Assembly (NCBI RefSeq): GCF_040712315.1
Contig: NC_134015.1
Location: 59,287,964-59,351,963 of the forward strand
DNA length: 64,000 nt
Direction of reading: 5' to 3'
Origin: Castanea sativa
Taxonomy: Eukaryota; Streptophyta; Magnoliopsida; Fagales; Fagaceae
The notes beneath the pieces are model-generated. The model was not told the DNA's origin, did no database searches, and saw only the letters and a program-made list of their open reading frames with translations. Positions 24,286 through 36,098 of the stretch are shown piece after piece (the first letter of the stretch is position 1; each line of letters opens with the position of its first letter). Both the position numbers and the translations under genes were made by a program.

Positions 24286-25432
24286 TGGCAATGGTAGTGC
24301 CGAAATAGTGGGGAGAAAAAGAAAAAAAAAATGTGGCAATGGTAGTGCCGAAATAGTGGGGGAGAAAAAAAAAAAAGAAAAAAAAAAGAAAGAAATGTGG
24401 CAATGGTAGTGCCGAAATAGTGGGAGAGAAAAAAAAAATGTGGCAATGGTAGTGCCGAAATAGTAGGAGAGAAAAAAAAAAAAAAAAGGAATTGCCGGAG
24501 GGGAAAACGACAAACTCAAGTACGCTGAGTGTTTGATTCTTGTCTTGTCCGTCTGTTTGAAACAAATTCAAGTACCGTTTGATTATTATTCAAAGTACTT
24601 AAATTCTAAAACGTACATGAAAGAAAGTTATAGAAGAGAAAAAATGATTGATGTGTACCATAAATAAAAAATAAAATAAAAACTGAGATTTTTGTAGAGA
24701 TTCTTTGTAATGACATTGCCGAAATAAAATGAAAAAAAAAACGTAAACAACATTTTTATTTTTGCAATAAATTATAGGTGGTTAGTTGTTGTTGGTTCAA
24801 ATTTGAACCTAACGCTAAGATATTTTTTTGCCCTAACAATAACAACTAGTAATAACCTGACACTTATAATTTGTTGTGAAAATATTCACCTCTTCCTCTC
24901 ATTCTTTTTTTTTTTTTTCTCCCCCACTATTTTGGCACTACCATTGCCACATTTCTCTTTTTTTTTTTTTTTTTTCCCCCCCCCCTATTTCGGCACTACC
25001 ATTGCCACATTTCTTTTTTTTTTTTTCTTTTTTTTTTCTCCCCCCTATTTCGGCACTACCATTGCCACATTTCTCTTTTTTTTTTTTTTTCTCCCCCACT
25101 ATTTCGGCACTACCATTGCCATAATTCATTTTTTTTTTCTTTTCCCTCCATTTTCGGCAATGGGATTGCCGCAAACCGTTTTTATTTTTTCCTTTTGAGC
25201 ACTCACGCAGGCAGGCTGGGCAGAAGGAATTTCGGCAACACTGTTGCCGAAATTCTCAAAATTTCTCTCTCCTCAAATTGCATTTTCTCTCTCATACTTT
25301 TCTTCGAATTTCGGCAACACTGTTGCCGAAATTCACTCTCTCTTCTCATTTCCCCAAATAACTTTGAACAGTGACTATAATCCCAAAAAACTTAATTTTT
25401 ACCAATATTTACCCAAAAGACTCCAAATAGAC
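23905..25432. mobile_element. Large foldback element built of mini-hairpin modules
   Basis: The left arm (about 23905-24470) and right arm (about 24926-25432) are inverted copies. GAGTCTTTTGGGTAAATATT at 23915 pairs with its complement ending at 25423, and similarity continues inward with few gaps. Each arm carries two copies of CGGCAACAGTGTTGCCG with flanking AATT (24005-24031, 24084-24110; 25228-25254, 25307-25333) and one CGGCAATCCCATTGCCG (24167-24183; 25155-25171). It then carries tandem units of GGCAATGGTAGTGCCGAAA separated by A-rich runs, five on the left and four on the right. No transposase is present. The outermost bases (TAGATCC / GGACCCTA-like) suggest a terminal inverted repeat, but I could not fix a target-site duplication. 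Confidence 0.85.
24745..24885. mobile_element. MITE nested in the loop of the foldback
   Basis: TTTTTGCAATAAATTATAGG on the left is mirrored by CCTGACACTTATAATTTGTT on the right, with further complementary blocks (AGTTGTTGTTGG / CTAGTAATAACC). It occupies most of the central spacer between the foldback arms. The family resembles a common small woody-dicot MITE, but that is an impression. Confidence 0.5.
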
Positions 25433-27303
25433 CCTAAATATTTGAAAATGGGTTAAACTACATTCTACAGTAACAAAAAAAAAAGTGAAAAAAGATCCCC
25501 AAGGAACAATAATTAATAAAATCACAGATATTATATAACAATCGTGAACTTCGAAGATATTATTTTTCCTCTCTTTTTATGGTAGCAAAGCTTATCCCAT
25601 TGTCCCTACCCTACTTAATTTAATTAGTTGCCCCTATCATATATCATAGGCTATGGATTACCCTATTCATATATTCTATATTCTGATCCTTAACACATAC
25701 ACTACAATATCCTGGCAAGGTTCCACTACAATATCTTATATTATTAGTTTATCAAAAAACAATCTTATATTATTAGATGTGCACCATTCGGATGATCACA
25801 ATCATTAACTACTAATCCTAAGGAAATTATACAACCATGCTCATATTTGAATCAAATCTAAGTCCTTGTGAATAATTGCATGTCAAATCAATTAGCTCTA
25901 GACTCTATCATTAGGGCATAGTTATCCATGTGCTATAATTCATACTTTTAATGAATGAAACTTTGACCAAAAAGAAAAACAAAAAATAAAATCACTGTTT
26001 AAGTGTGTTAAGTTCTAACCATTAACTACCATTCTAACTGTCACCTAGGTGTCCTCTAAACAAACTTTAACAATAATTGATTATTAAGAGCTAAAGTAAC
26101 TACTAATCATAGTTAATTAACTCAGTCAATGGTCAAATGACCTACATAGGGCACCGTCCACTTTATATTAAAAATACTCTTTATTTATTTAATTAAAACT
26201 TTTTGAGACTTGCACAGGAGCACGTGACGTGCTGCAGACCCGTGAGCCAGTTCACTTATGTGCATGGACCATAAGGCTCATAATTTTCAGTTGGGAAAAT
26301 TCCAAAAGAAAATTAAAAAAAACTAATAATTTTTTTTCACCACATTAAATGATAGGCTCTATAAAAATAAAAAATGACAAAATTTAGTTACTGTATCTTA
26401 GATATTGTTCTTTAGATTTTTCTTTTAAGATTCAGCCATGTAATTACTTAATTAAAAAATACACTTTCATCTTATAAAAAAAAATATACATGACAGAATT
26501 TTAAAATGAGAATTTAAAAAATATTACTTAAATACTGTAACTAAGTCTTCCTCTTATAAAAATAAGACAATAGATCAGCCTTTTTTATATATATTTTAAA
26601 ATCCACAAATGAAACAATTTATTTGGTGAGAGTAAAATTTTGATTGGCACACAAAAAATAACGTCACTTTGCCATGAGAGGTGGCATTTTTCTTCTCTTT
26701 AAAGAGAGAAACTCCAAGAAAGGGAGAGAGAGAATAATACAATAGAGAGACATGACAAGTGACAACACTAGCAAAAAGGAAAAAAAAACTTTAAATATAT
26801 GTATATATTGATAATAAAAGCAGTAAAAATTAAAAGATAAATAAGAATAACTGATAATTATTTTTTTTTAGTAATTTGATAGTTACAACAATAGTAATAA
26901 GAGGATATGAAGCATTGCAACTAAGTTACAAATCACTTGATTAGTGAAAAAAATATTCAAGTGGGGCAAATTGAGGTAATTGATACCAAAAAACAAGTTT
27001 TGCATTAGTGATTCAATACACACACACATATATAATTTAGAAATAGGCACAATATTTAAATAGTCATGCTCATAGTTGTTAAAACATGAATTATATCATG
27101 AATTAATTTTTTTTAAAAATTATTTTGATCATATATCATATTGTATTGTGTATTGTAAGATACACAATCACATAGATATGCATATATAAAGAGTATATTC
27201 ATTATAAATTCAAAATATATTCAAATTATAACTAATTTAATCATCATTTATGTAATAAAATTTAACGGATCTAACTAAATAACTCAAACTAACACATGTT
27301 TAT
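25433..27303. other. AT-rich intergenic DNA, no gene
   Basis: No open frame or clear repeat boundary. It contains short AT runs and a (CA)n-like patch near 27017. Confidence 0.4.
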
Positions 27304-27741
27304 TGTGAGGATACTTCCCCAATTAATCGGATTTATCCGCTTTGGGGAGCCAGTCCCTCACGGTTTATCGGCTCGTCCCCGAGTGCAGGCAGGATTTTCA
27401 CCTGGAGCAAGGGCTAGACCTTGGACTCTACAGGCTTGACACCAAGTCCCACATCGGTTAGAGTTCCCTCTCACATATGGTTTATAAGCTTCTGGAGCGA
27501 CCATATGTGTACCATTACTAACACAAGTAATGGTACACATATGGTCGCTCCAGAAGCTTATAAACCATATGTGGGAGGGAACTCTAACCGATGTGGGACT
27601 TGGTGTCAAGCCTGTAGAGTCCAAGGTCTAGCCCTTGCTCCAGGTGAAAATCCTGCCTGCACTCGGGGACGAGCCGATAAACCGTGAGGGACTGGCTCCC
27701 CAAAGCGGATAAATCCGATTAATTGGGGAAGTATCCTCACA
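27304..27741. mobile_element. Near-perfect palindromic TG...CA element with 5-bp target-site duplication
   Basis: Left arm 27304-27519 and right arm 27526-27741 are both 216 bp and inverted. I see a single mismatch by eye (CCCTCTCACAT against CCCTCCCACAT) around a 6-bp spacer, AACACA. The ends are TGTGAGGATA...TATCCTCACA. The flanks are TTTAT (27299-27303) and TTTAT (27742-27746), an exact 5-bp duplication of the kind made by LTR-retrotransposon integrases. Each arm read outward from the centre carries TATAAACC and CCGATGTGGGACTT, a motif often seen in small plant LTRs (TRIM-like). The mirror-image 88-codon frames in the arms are a consequence of the palindrome and are not genes. Confidence 0.85.
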
Positions 27742-28842
27742 TTTATAATATGCACATTTAAATTGGTTAAACTCAAAAGTGATAATATATAACATATGAG
27801 CCAAAATAATACTTTCTTTTCATTATCTTACCTAATTAACTGCAAGTCAATACTGTCACCATGTTTATCATTTTATAGAACTATTTCTTCATTGACATTC
27901 TCTTCTTCATCATCAACACTTATTATCTCTTTTTGTTCTTTTATTTTAATAATTTTTTCTTTATATATATATATATATATATACACACTTGCATTCTAGC
28001 TTCTTATAAATAATTATATTTTCATTTAATACCTTATTCATAGAATAGAAAAAAAAATTACAAATACAAAAGTGAAATGCCAAGTATATATTCCACATTT
28101 TGTAGGAAAAATAGAGAATGGGGGAAAAACTCATATGCTATTTTATTCTGTTCAATCAAATAGCCCTATAATTTTGTAATAAAAATAAATCTAATCTTAT
28201 TGGATTCAAATACTGTAAAAGCTAGCACAAATTTTAACCAAATTTTTTTATATTTTAAACCCACATGCCTACCTACATTTAAATAATCAGTATTTAGTTT
28301 TCGCAATAACAAACTTTGGGGGTTTTAAAAATTTCTGCTTAAAAAAATATATTATTTTTAACTAATGACTTTGGGAGGCACGAATATTGTGAAACGTTGC
28401 CAACCTGCGTGTCGGCAAACCCCAATGAAGAGGTTGGAGTGCTTTTTTATTATATATTTTTACTCTTTTTATATATGGGGTTTGCTTCAATAATGAAAAG
28501 TGGGTAAGGTTAATTAATGGACTCCCATTTTAAGGAACGGGGTCCTTGCCAGGAGAGGTAGACAGAATTCTTGTTTCTTTTCTGTTCTGAGACAAATATA
28601 TTATTATATATATTTTTTGAACGGAGACAAATAATATTAAGAGCCAAGCTTTTTGTCAAATCTGTCACTTAGCTGATAGATGAAAAGTTTTGCAAAAATA
28701 ATGAGTTCCTACGCAGTTGATGTCGTGGGACAAGACAAATCGTCTTTGGTGAGGATTGAGGTCTCAAGAATATTCTATGGATTCATTATAATCCTATCCA
28801 TCTATTGTTTAATACAAATGTTTCAGATTAATTGTACCCTAT
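27742..28842. other. AT-rich spacer between two TG...CA insertions
   Basis: No gene is supported. There is a (TA)n run at 27963-27981. Confidence 0.4.
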
Positions 28843-29576
28843 TGTGGGGAGTAAAAAGGCCCTGATGGGGATGTGGACCTTTGGGCCATGCTAAGGAAGG
28901 CCGACCTACTATTGGGTTTAGAACTGTTACGGGTCATACGCCGAGTGGATCCGAGATCCCCGAGAGTGAATTTCCTTCGGACGGACACGGAGAACCCGAA
29001 CTTCATGGTAAAGGTTAGGGAATGACACGGTTAAGACCAATGGTTAAAGGGGTGAACCCTTGAATGTCCTAGAAAGTCCGATGTTAGAGAAATACCAAAG
29101 GTAAAGGCCGCCACCTCCACATTAAAGACCCCTGCACCTACCACCCCTGGCCGCATTAATGGGGAAGTGACACGACAGTGGAAGGGAAACTTCTGGTTAC
29201 TATTCAAAGGCACTGAGAAAAGAAATATCTAGGCTAAGGGGGAGTTGGGGCAACACGTGTACAAAGTATCAAAAAGAAGAGTATTTAAGGAGCAACCTAG
29301 AACAGGAATGATGATCTTTTTTTTTTTGGTAATCTAAAGGAAAAAGAAAAAAGAGAAAGAGATAATATAAGAACAGCTCTCGGCTTACGTCCAAGCAGGT
29401 TGATTTACAATATTCCTTGTTGTTTTCAAGTGTTTGCAAGCTTTGGCTTGTCATTTAATCCTCAGACACTTCTAACCTGGGTTTCAAGCTCACACTCTAC
29501 AAATTCATATTGTTTAAGGCTCATTGGGCCTGAGCCCGTAATTGTTCTTGGGACCAGGTGCAATTGTGCACTTACA
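28843..29576 (+). repeat. Solo LTR related to the LTR at 3358-4047
   Basis: It begins TGTGGGGAGTAAAAAGG and ends TGCACTTACA. It shares the GGCCGACCTAC block, the CATTAATGGGGAAGTGAC block and the last 60 bp with the LTR at 3358. The flanking pentamers are CCTAT and CATAT, differing at one base, consistent with an old target-site duplication. No polypurine tract or primer-binding site adjoins it. A TATTTAAGG near 29281 is a plausible LTR TATA box in + orientation. Confidence 0.8.
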
Positions 29577-30399
29577 CATATATTAATTTTTCAAAATATT
29601 TGAGTTTTATAATCTCTCATTAACAATTAATCTATCTTATGAAATTTAAAAGGATTTTGAAGGGTTCTTTAATAAAATTATAAATAAAAAAGAGGGCTTT
29701 AATTTGCTGTAGGACTAGTCAAACTTTTTTTGTTGTTGAAAATTTTAAGAATTGGATCTTAGTTTTTTTTTTTTTTAAGGATTTTCTAATAAATTTAAGT
29801 CCTTAATTATAATCTGTAATAAATATTTTTGTTTGAAAAATAAGTTTTATGGACTCTTAAGGTAGTCCAGAAGTTGTACTACAAAAGAAATTTACTATCA
29901 ATAAAATTTTAGTCTAATATTCTGTTCTCTCTCTTCTTCTTCTTCTTTTTTTTTTTTTTTTTTTTTCTTTTTCAGATAATCATATTCTTTTTCCTTTTCC
30001 TTTTGAGTAGGTATTCTTTAAACAGGAGTAATTTTGATTTTAATTATGCATTAGAAGGTTTTGGATCTTAAATTCAATGTTAAATTGGTGTAAAATTATA
30101 TAATTATAACTCAATATTAGTGTGTCAGTCATTGATTTTGAGGAGATTTCAAATAAAAAGAGAGACAATACAATTTGATTCATAGAGGTGTGCATTATGC
30201 ATTCAACCCACAACCTTGATGAACTCACCTCATCCAACATAACTGGACATCTTTAAAAAAAAAATCGCTTATTAGTGAATTGTAATTTTTTTTAAAAGCT
30301 TGCAATTAATGGGGTTAAATTCAAGTTGACAAAACTTTAAACTCAAGTAGCTCGATCCAACATAACTCAATATTTTATATTTCTTTTTGATTTTTTTTT
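29577..30399. other. AT-rich spacer, no gene
   Basis: T-rich runs (about 29765-29777 and 29947-29966) and no supported frame. Confidence 0.4.
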
Positions 30400-31004
30400 A
30401 GAAATGCTAACAAATGCCCTTAGGGCATTACTTAACAATCTATTTTTAAAAAAAAATTATGGAAAAAAAAAATAGAGTATGTTTAGTAACTGTTTTTTCC
30501 TTTATTTTTTGTTTACAAAAACAATTTTCTATTTTTTAAACTAAGAAACTTGTTTGGCAACACAAAACGAACAGAAAACAAAAACTATTCTTAAAACTCA
30601 ATTTGAGAAGAAAACTGAAAACATGTAAAAGACTGTTTTCAGTTTCTAATTTTCAAAAGTTACTAAAAATACGCATTTAATTTGATGAATCTAACTCTTC
30701 ATTAGTTATCATTAAAGTTTAAATCTCAATAACAAGATAATTTAGTATTTTCTACTTTTTTCTTCAAAAAATTATCTTTTTAATTTCAACTAACTAAACA
30801 TGTTTTTTATTAGAAAAATACAATAAAATTGTTTTTTCTTTATATTCTCAAAAATAAATTTTTAAAAATAGAAAACAAAAACTGTTACCAAACATAACCT
30901 TAATGTTTTGATAGTTTTTTTTATTTCCTATAAAAGTGGTGTTAAAATTTTCCTAAAATAAATTTTTAACCAATACTTTAAGGGTACTCGTTAGTATGAT
31001 CCCT
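30400..31004. mobile_element. MITE interrupted by a second MITE
   Basis: The outer element has GAAATGCTAACAAATGCCCT at the left and, reversed on the right, GGATCATACTAACGAGTACC; it is the same family as 18752-18881. Its middle is split by an inner element at about 30474-30900 whose ends are AGAGTATGTTTAGTAAC and the complement of AGGTTATGTTTGGTAAC. The outer copy is therefore older. Confidence 0.6.
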
Positions 31005-31188
31005 TTAAAAAAATGTGTGCTTAATGTAATGAATTATTGGGGACCTCAAGTTAATTTTTTTCATTTATAAGAAATAGTTTAAAAAAAAAACAAAATAAAT
31101 ATTTAATATATTAAAAACTCTATATTATCATAGAACACTAAAAAAATCTTTATCCTAAAGTAGACACTTTAACTTTATTTGTGTATAT

Positions 31189-31840
31189 CATTGTTATTAA
31201 TACCGTTTCGGACCCCGTTTCGGTTTGTCCAGTGGAATGGAATATTTCGGTACCGGCCGATTTCAGCATACCGTTTTAAGGTGTTTCGGGTTCCTAAAAA
31301 TTAAATTATATATATTCTTGTAAAACATAAAATTGTCAATTCTAATAAATAAATAACTAAATTTCAAATAATACAAATCATTTAGTCTTAACTCTTAAGT
31401 CTTAAACATCAATATAACATCTATTTAACATCACACAATAAGAAAATTTACAAGACAATAACTAAACATCAAATAGTACAAAATATTTAGTCTTAACTTT
31501 TATGTCTTAAACCTCAATACAACATCAAACAATAAGAAGATTTATAACAAGTCATTACTCATTACATAAGCCCATAATAATTAATAACTAATAAGCCAAC
31601 AAAATTTATAACATAATATTAGCCATCAAATTTTTTTTTTTTTTTTTTAAAATTTTTTTTCCATAGGCCAAATCATGTACCGGCCGGAATTGGCCGGAAT
31701 GGACCGAAATGGCCGGAACGGACCGGAATGGCCCGAAATCTGGCCCGAGATGGAACGTTGGGTATCCTGGTACCGGTTTGCATACCGGAACGAAAAATTC
31801 CCGCCGTTGCGGCCGGAATGGAACGGAATCAATAACAATG
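31189..31840. mobile_element. Non-autonomous hAT-type element with GGCCGGAAT subterminal repeats
   Basis: The termini CATTGTTATTAATACCG (31189-31205) and CATTGTTATTGATTCCG (complement of 31824-31840) form an imperfect inverted repeat. The 8 bp on each side are identical, GTGTATAT (31181-31188 and 31841-31848), the size made by hAT transposases. The right subterminal region has at least six copies of a (G/A)CCGGAATGG-like unit, and the left has CCGTTTCGG-type units in inverse sense. Both are CpG-rich against a very AT-rich middle. No transposase is encoded. Confidence 0.88.
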
Positions 31841-32010
31841 GTGTATATATATCCGCCCCGCGTTTTCTCCGTGTATGAGAATGTAAACATGTTTGTACAA
31901 TAAGAAAGGCAGAATTTTTTATTGGTTGTTGCAACAACTTCTTTGAGAAAAAGAAGAAAATAAAAGAAAACTAATGCATGTTCATTTTATAGAAGGCATG
32001 ACTTTCTAAG

Positions 32011-32171
32011 AGTAATTCTTAATTAGTTACTCCTGGAGCACAGAGAATAGTGCTCATTCATCTCACATTCATAGTGGAGTCTGCTCATTAAATTCATGAT
32101 AGGGTCCACCATAAATGTGAGAGGAGGGAGCACCATTTCACTATACTCCGGGACTACTTAAGAATTTTCCA
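32011..32171. mobile_element. Short inverted-repeat MITE
   Basis: Left TAATTCTTAATTAGTTACTC and the reverse complement of the right, AATTCTTAAGTAGTCCCGG, match. The core is CTCACATTCATAGTGGAGTC on one side and CTCACATTTATGGTGGACCC on the other strand. Related copies are at 17525-17645 and perhaps 39925-40080. Confidence 0.6.
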
Positions 32172-32240
32172 GTTTCTAAACCCTTTTTTCAAAATTTCCT
32201 TCGAGGATAGTAAAACTCGTATTCCTTCCATTTTTTGCTT

Positions 32241-32277
<37 letters not shown>

Positions 32278-35200
32278 GGTTAAACTCAAAACTATCGTTT
32301 TGTTCATTACTTCAAACTACTCTTATAACTTGAGTTTGTCTAAAAGTCCAAATCTAAAAAATAGTAAAGTGAAATGAAGACAGTAATGAGTTTATTAAGC
32401 TTTAACATAATTGTCTCCTCTCTTAATAGCCTCCTCGGCTGGGTCTAGGTGGATTGTCACCTCACTTGCCAGTTGCTTGGTTTTCTGTCGGCAAAGAAAG
32501 TAATAATGAAAGCTGTGATGCAATAATTTTAAATAAGAGTCCCGTAAAGAAACATGCATGTGCAATCCTGAACAAGATCAACACAAAATGAGCATCAATA
32601 TTCATTTCCAATAAACCATGAGATCTATAAATTTGCATCACTCTAGCTGGAACTTCCTCACATATATTTACTTTGACTGTGCTTTTTAATAAAGGACAGG
32701 GAACAACCAGAAACTGCACGATTAGTTCTGTCAAACATCAAATTCGGTGTGCTCTTTAGATTAAAATTTGATGCCCTATTGTAAAATTCAGTTGATTTGA
32801 TTTGGCCTGATTATGAAAATTTTCTTATTTTGATTTTAATTGAGACAACAAGTACCCTATCAAATCATATTTTTTATGTAATTAATTTTTTTTAATTATG
32901 TCTAATTTGATTTGGTGTAGGACATGTTATTATTCCTCTCACTATAATGGAAATATATCCCATTTGAGTTGTTTAGCAAAAAAAATATATCCCATTTGAG
33001 TTAAAGATTGGAGGGGATTATGCTTTAGGCCTAGGTTAGGACACAAGTCCCTTCCAAAATATCTTTGGGTCCACGATTAAACCCACCTTCTTCTTAGATA
33101 GGAATGTCAATTTTACCCTACTTTGTTTTGATCCACCCCTCCTCGCATGAGAATTCTTTGTCCTATAAAAGTTGTGGGACAAGAATAGGGCAAAATTTTT
33201 CTCCCACACTCCAGGGCAAGGTGCGGAAATAAATTTAGAATTTTTGTTCTTATCCTATCTCACACTATAATAAGAACTATAATTGTAAATTTTGTAAACC
33301 CTAAATCCCTTCTATAATGGTAAATTCTTATCAAATTCAAAGTCTTTCAATTTTTTGCAGAGTCTTTTATAGGAAGAGCCCACTAAATTTCACTAACTCT
33401 CCCTCGATCATATTATCATTTATTTTCCTCCACTAGCCATCAATTGTATTTATTGTAATATTGAACTTGTCTCCCCATGCCGACAATTTTTGGATGCATC
33501 GTCTTAGCACTCGTCTCAACCGATTAAAGGAAACAATTAATCAACTAACAAGTCAGAAAGTTTGATGGGGTATAATTCTTGCATTGCTCTATAAATACCA
33601 CATCTCCCACTGACCAAAGTATGCCATCTTTTATCTACTATTACCTTGTGCTGCTCTTTTTCACTCTAACCCCTTGTGTTGACTCTATCCTTGGAGTATG
33701 CTTGTGTTGGGATAAATTCCCGTCTTTGTGTAAATCAAATTAGATATAACCCAAGCAATAAAGAAAATAGAGATCTACAGAAGCGATAAAAACAATCAAC
33801 CAACAAGAATATCAAGAAATTATATAAAAAACCCTCTAGTGTAGAGAAAAAATCATGGGACAAATCCGATCAATTCACTATAATAAAATAAAGATTACAA
33901 CACTCAAGTTAATTGAATAGAAGTCTTGGACTTCTTGTGCAATACATACACCTATTTCTAATTGAAATAGGATTCATTCAATGCTCAAATTCAAGTCCTA
34001 TACGGACTAGACTTCAAGGTGCCGTGCACCTCCCAACGGCTCAATCAACCTAACTAGTTGGCCTTGGTTGTGCTAAAGGTTTAGGTTTTTTCTTCCTTAA
34101 CAGATAGTTGGACTTTGGCCAAAGTTGTCTATGTTTGGTCTAATCAAACGTCCTTATTGCAGTTTCGTCTCTCTCAAATCACCCACCTACATGGACCATT
34201 ATCATCATTTCTAAATTTCAAGTACTGACAGAAGAAGACATTAAATCATGGTAAAGATATAATTTTAGCAACGAGGGAATCACCTAATTAAAATCATTGC
34301 CCCTCCTAGTGGGTGGAGGTTATACAACGCTGAGTTCAATATTATGGATCAATCAAAACTCTTTGGAGATCCATTTCAAATATTTTAATGTTAAATTTCA
34401 TGTACTCGATCTATATGATTCGGCCCCATTGAAAAAAAAAAATTCAACTATGCGAATTTTTATTTATTCTCTAAATAGCATCAACTCATAAGGACTATGA
34501 TTTCAGTTTTGTAAGTTTATGGTCCTCACTTTGCTCTCTCATTTTAAAGTTAAAAATCTACCCTTGAAAACCAAATGATTCTAAAAGGGGGAAAAGGGTC
34601 AATTAAACACGAATAGTGAAAGTTTTGTATCAATCTTGCTATAAAGATATTTTTTTTTTAAAAAAAAATTCCAAACAGTTAAAAGGCATGATGATGAAGA
34701 ATTTATATATTTGATAGAAAAATTATTAATAATTTACATTGTAAACTAAACAAATATATACAATATTTGCGTAAACAATATACAAATATTGTACTTAATT
34801 TGTTTATGTGAATATATACACTTGTATACAATTTATATGAATAGTAAATGTAAACCAATAATAAATGTCCTATTTGATAATGGTTTTTTTTTTTAATGCT
34901 TGGGAGAATTTTATATCGAGCGCCACCTACGTACTTTGTCTCATGCTTTGGTCAAAAAAATTAAAAACAAGAGGCTAGTGGATGTAGATATAAGGTATGA
35001 GGTAGTGAAGAAGCAGACCAGTACGTAGTAGTTTTATTTTATTTTTATTGAAGAAGGGTTTAGAGAAAAATGACAAAATTAATGAGAGACGACAGAGATG
35101 CAGAGACAATACTGGTTCAGTGCATGCACGCTTTTGCTGCTTCTTTGTACAAAATTAGTTGTATTAACTTATATATATATATATATATATTTTCCATTGG

Positions 35201-36089
35201 CATTTGGGAAATGAAAATACACAGTAGCAGCTTGTTCTAGAGTAGTAAAGCCATATTAATTAGCCAAATGAATAATACATAGATAATTTTATAGTTTGGA
35301 TTGGAACTTTGGGGGCGAGAATGAGAATGAGAATGAGAATGAGAAGATGACGATGAAAGTGAAGGTTGAAGAGATAGTGAAAGTGGTCCCCGTGCATGCA
35401 GCTTCGTCCCGTCATTTGTCAATATTTTGTGGCATATCAGTAGAGTCAGTCAGTACTCAGTACTATATATATGTATATAGAGTAGAGTCGATCGAGCGAG
35501 CGTGACTGAGTTGTGTGTGTCTCTCCACGTTTCGAACCATGCTCGTCCCCACGTACATGTACTTATTTTAAATCAAAAGTACTGGGTCACCTTCCTCCTT
35601 TCACTACTTTTTTTTTTTTTTTGGTTACCTAATTATAGCCCCCACACGATCTCACTCTCAACTCTCAGATATTGGTCCCCCTCAAAGAAGTAGTACCTAG
35701 AGTGTTTGGTTGGAAAGAGATGTTGTTTAAAGATTGAGAGGAAGAGTTAGCCCAAGTTTTTATGGATTTAAGTGAACAAGAAATGGTTCTTATCTTACAT
35801 GTATATGGTAGGATTAAAGGAAAGAAAATTAGTTTGTGAGATAGACCTATAATCAACATAAAGCTCTAAACATAAGTTAGTAATCATACAAGATAAAAAT
35901 TCTCTTTTTAGCCTATAGGTTGCCCATAACTCACTCTAGTTAAGAAGTTATGAATTTATAGACTTGTTGGTGATGTATTTTGCTCTTTAATTATAGGCAT
36001 TATTACCTTTTCTGTCTCTTATCTCAACCAAAACAAAAAAAAATATTGGCATTACCTTCATTCAAATGGGTGTTGAATCATGGGTGAGA
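32172..36089. other. Intergenic region with simple repeats, no supported gene
   Basis: It contains (CT)n at 32245-32273, (TA)n near 35170-35190 and a (GAGAAT)n run at 35316-35345. About 33710-34200 has lower AT content and a long stretch resembling an internal or LTR fragment of a retroelement (it includes CCCTCTAGTGTAGAG), but I found no termini. No frame is convincing. Confidence 0.4.
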
Positions 36090-36098
36090 TAGATGGAA

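Noticed and set aside
24228..24465. Regularly spaced repeats resembling a CRISPR array
   Set aside because: The spacers are homopolymer-like A/G runs, the context is plant nuclear DNA, and the other arm is an inverted copy, so this is a foldback transposon.
24140..25198. Long frames rich in Phe, His, Ser and Lys in the foldback
   Set aside because: They are translations of T/A runs alternating with the GGCAATGGTAGTGCC units on both strands and reflect the repeat, not a protein.
27358..27687. Two near-identical 88-codon frames facing each other
   Set aside because: They are mirror images created by the palindrome; no homology or start context supports translation.
32462..32734. 90-codon minus-strand frame with hydrophobic segments
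   Set aside because: No recognised domain, no clear start context or splice signals; plausible chance frame.
33710..34200. Possible LTR fragment
   Set aside because: Composition and phrases resemble retroelement sequence, but I could not find TG...CA ends, a duplication or a second copy in the window.
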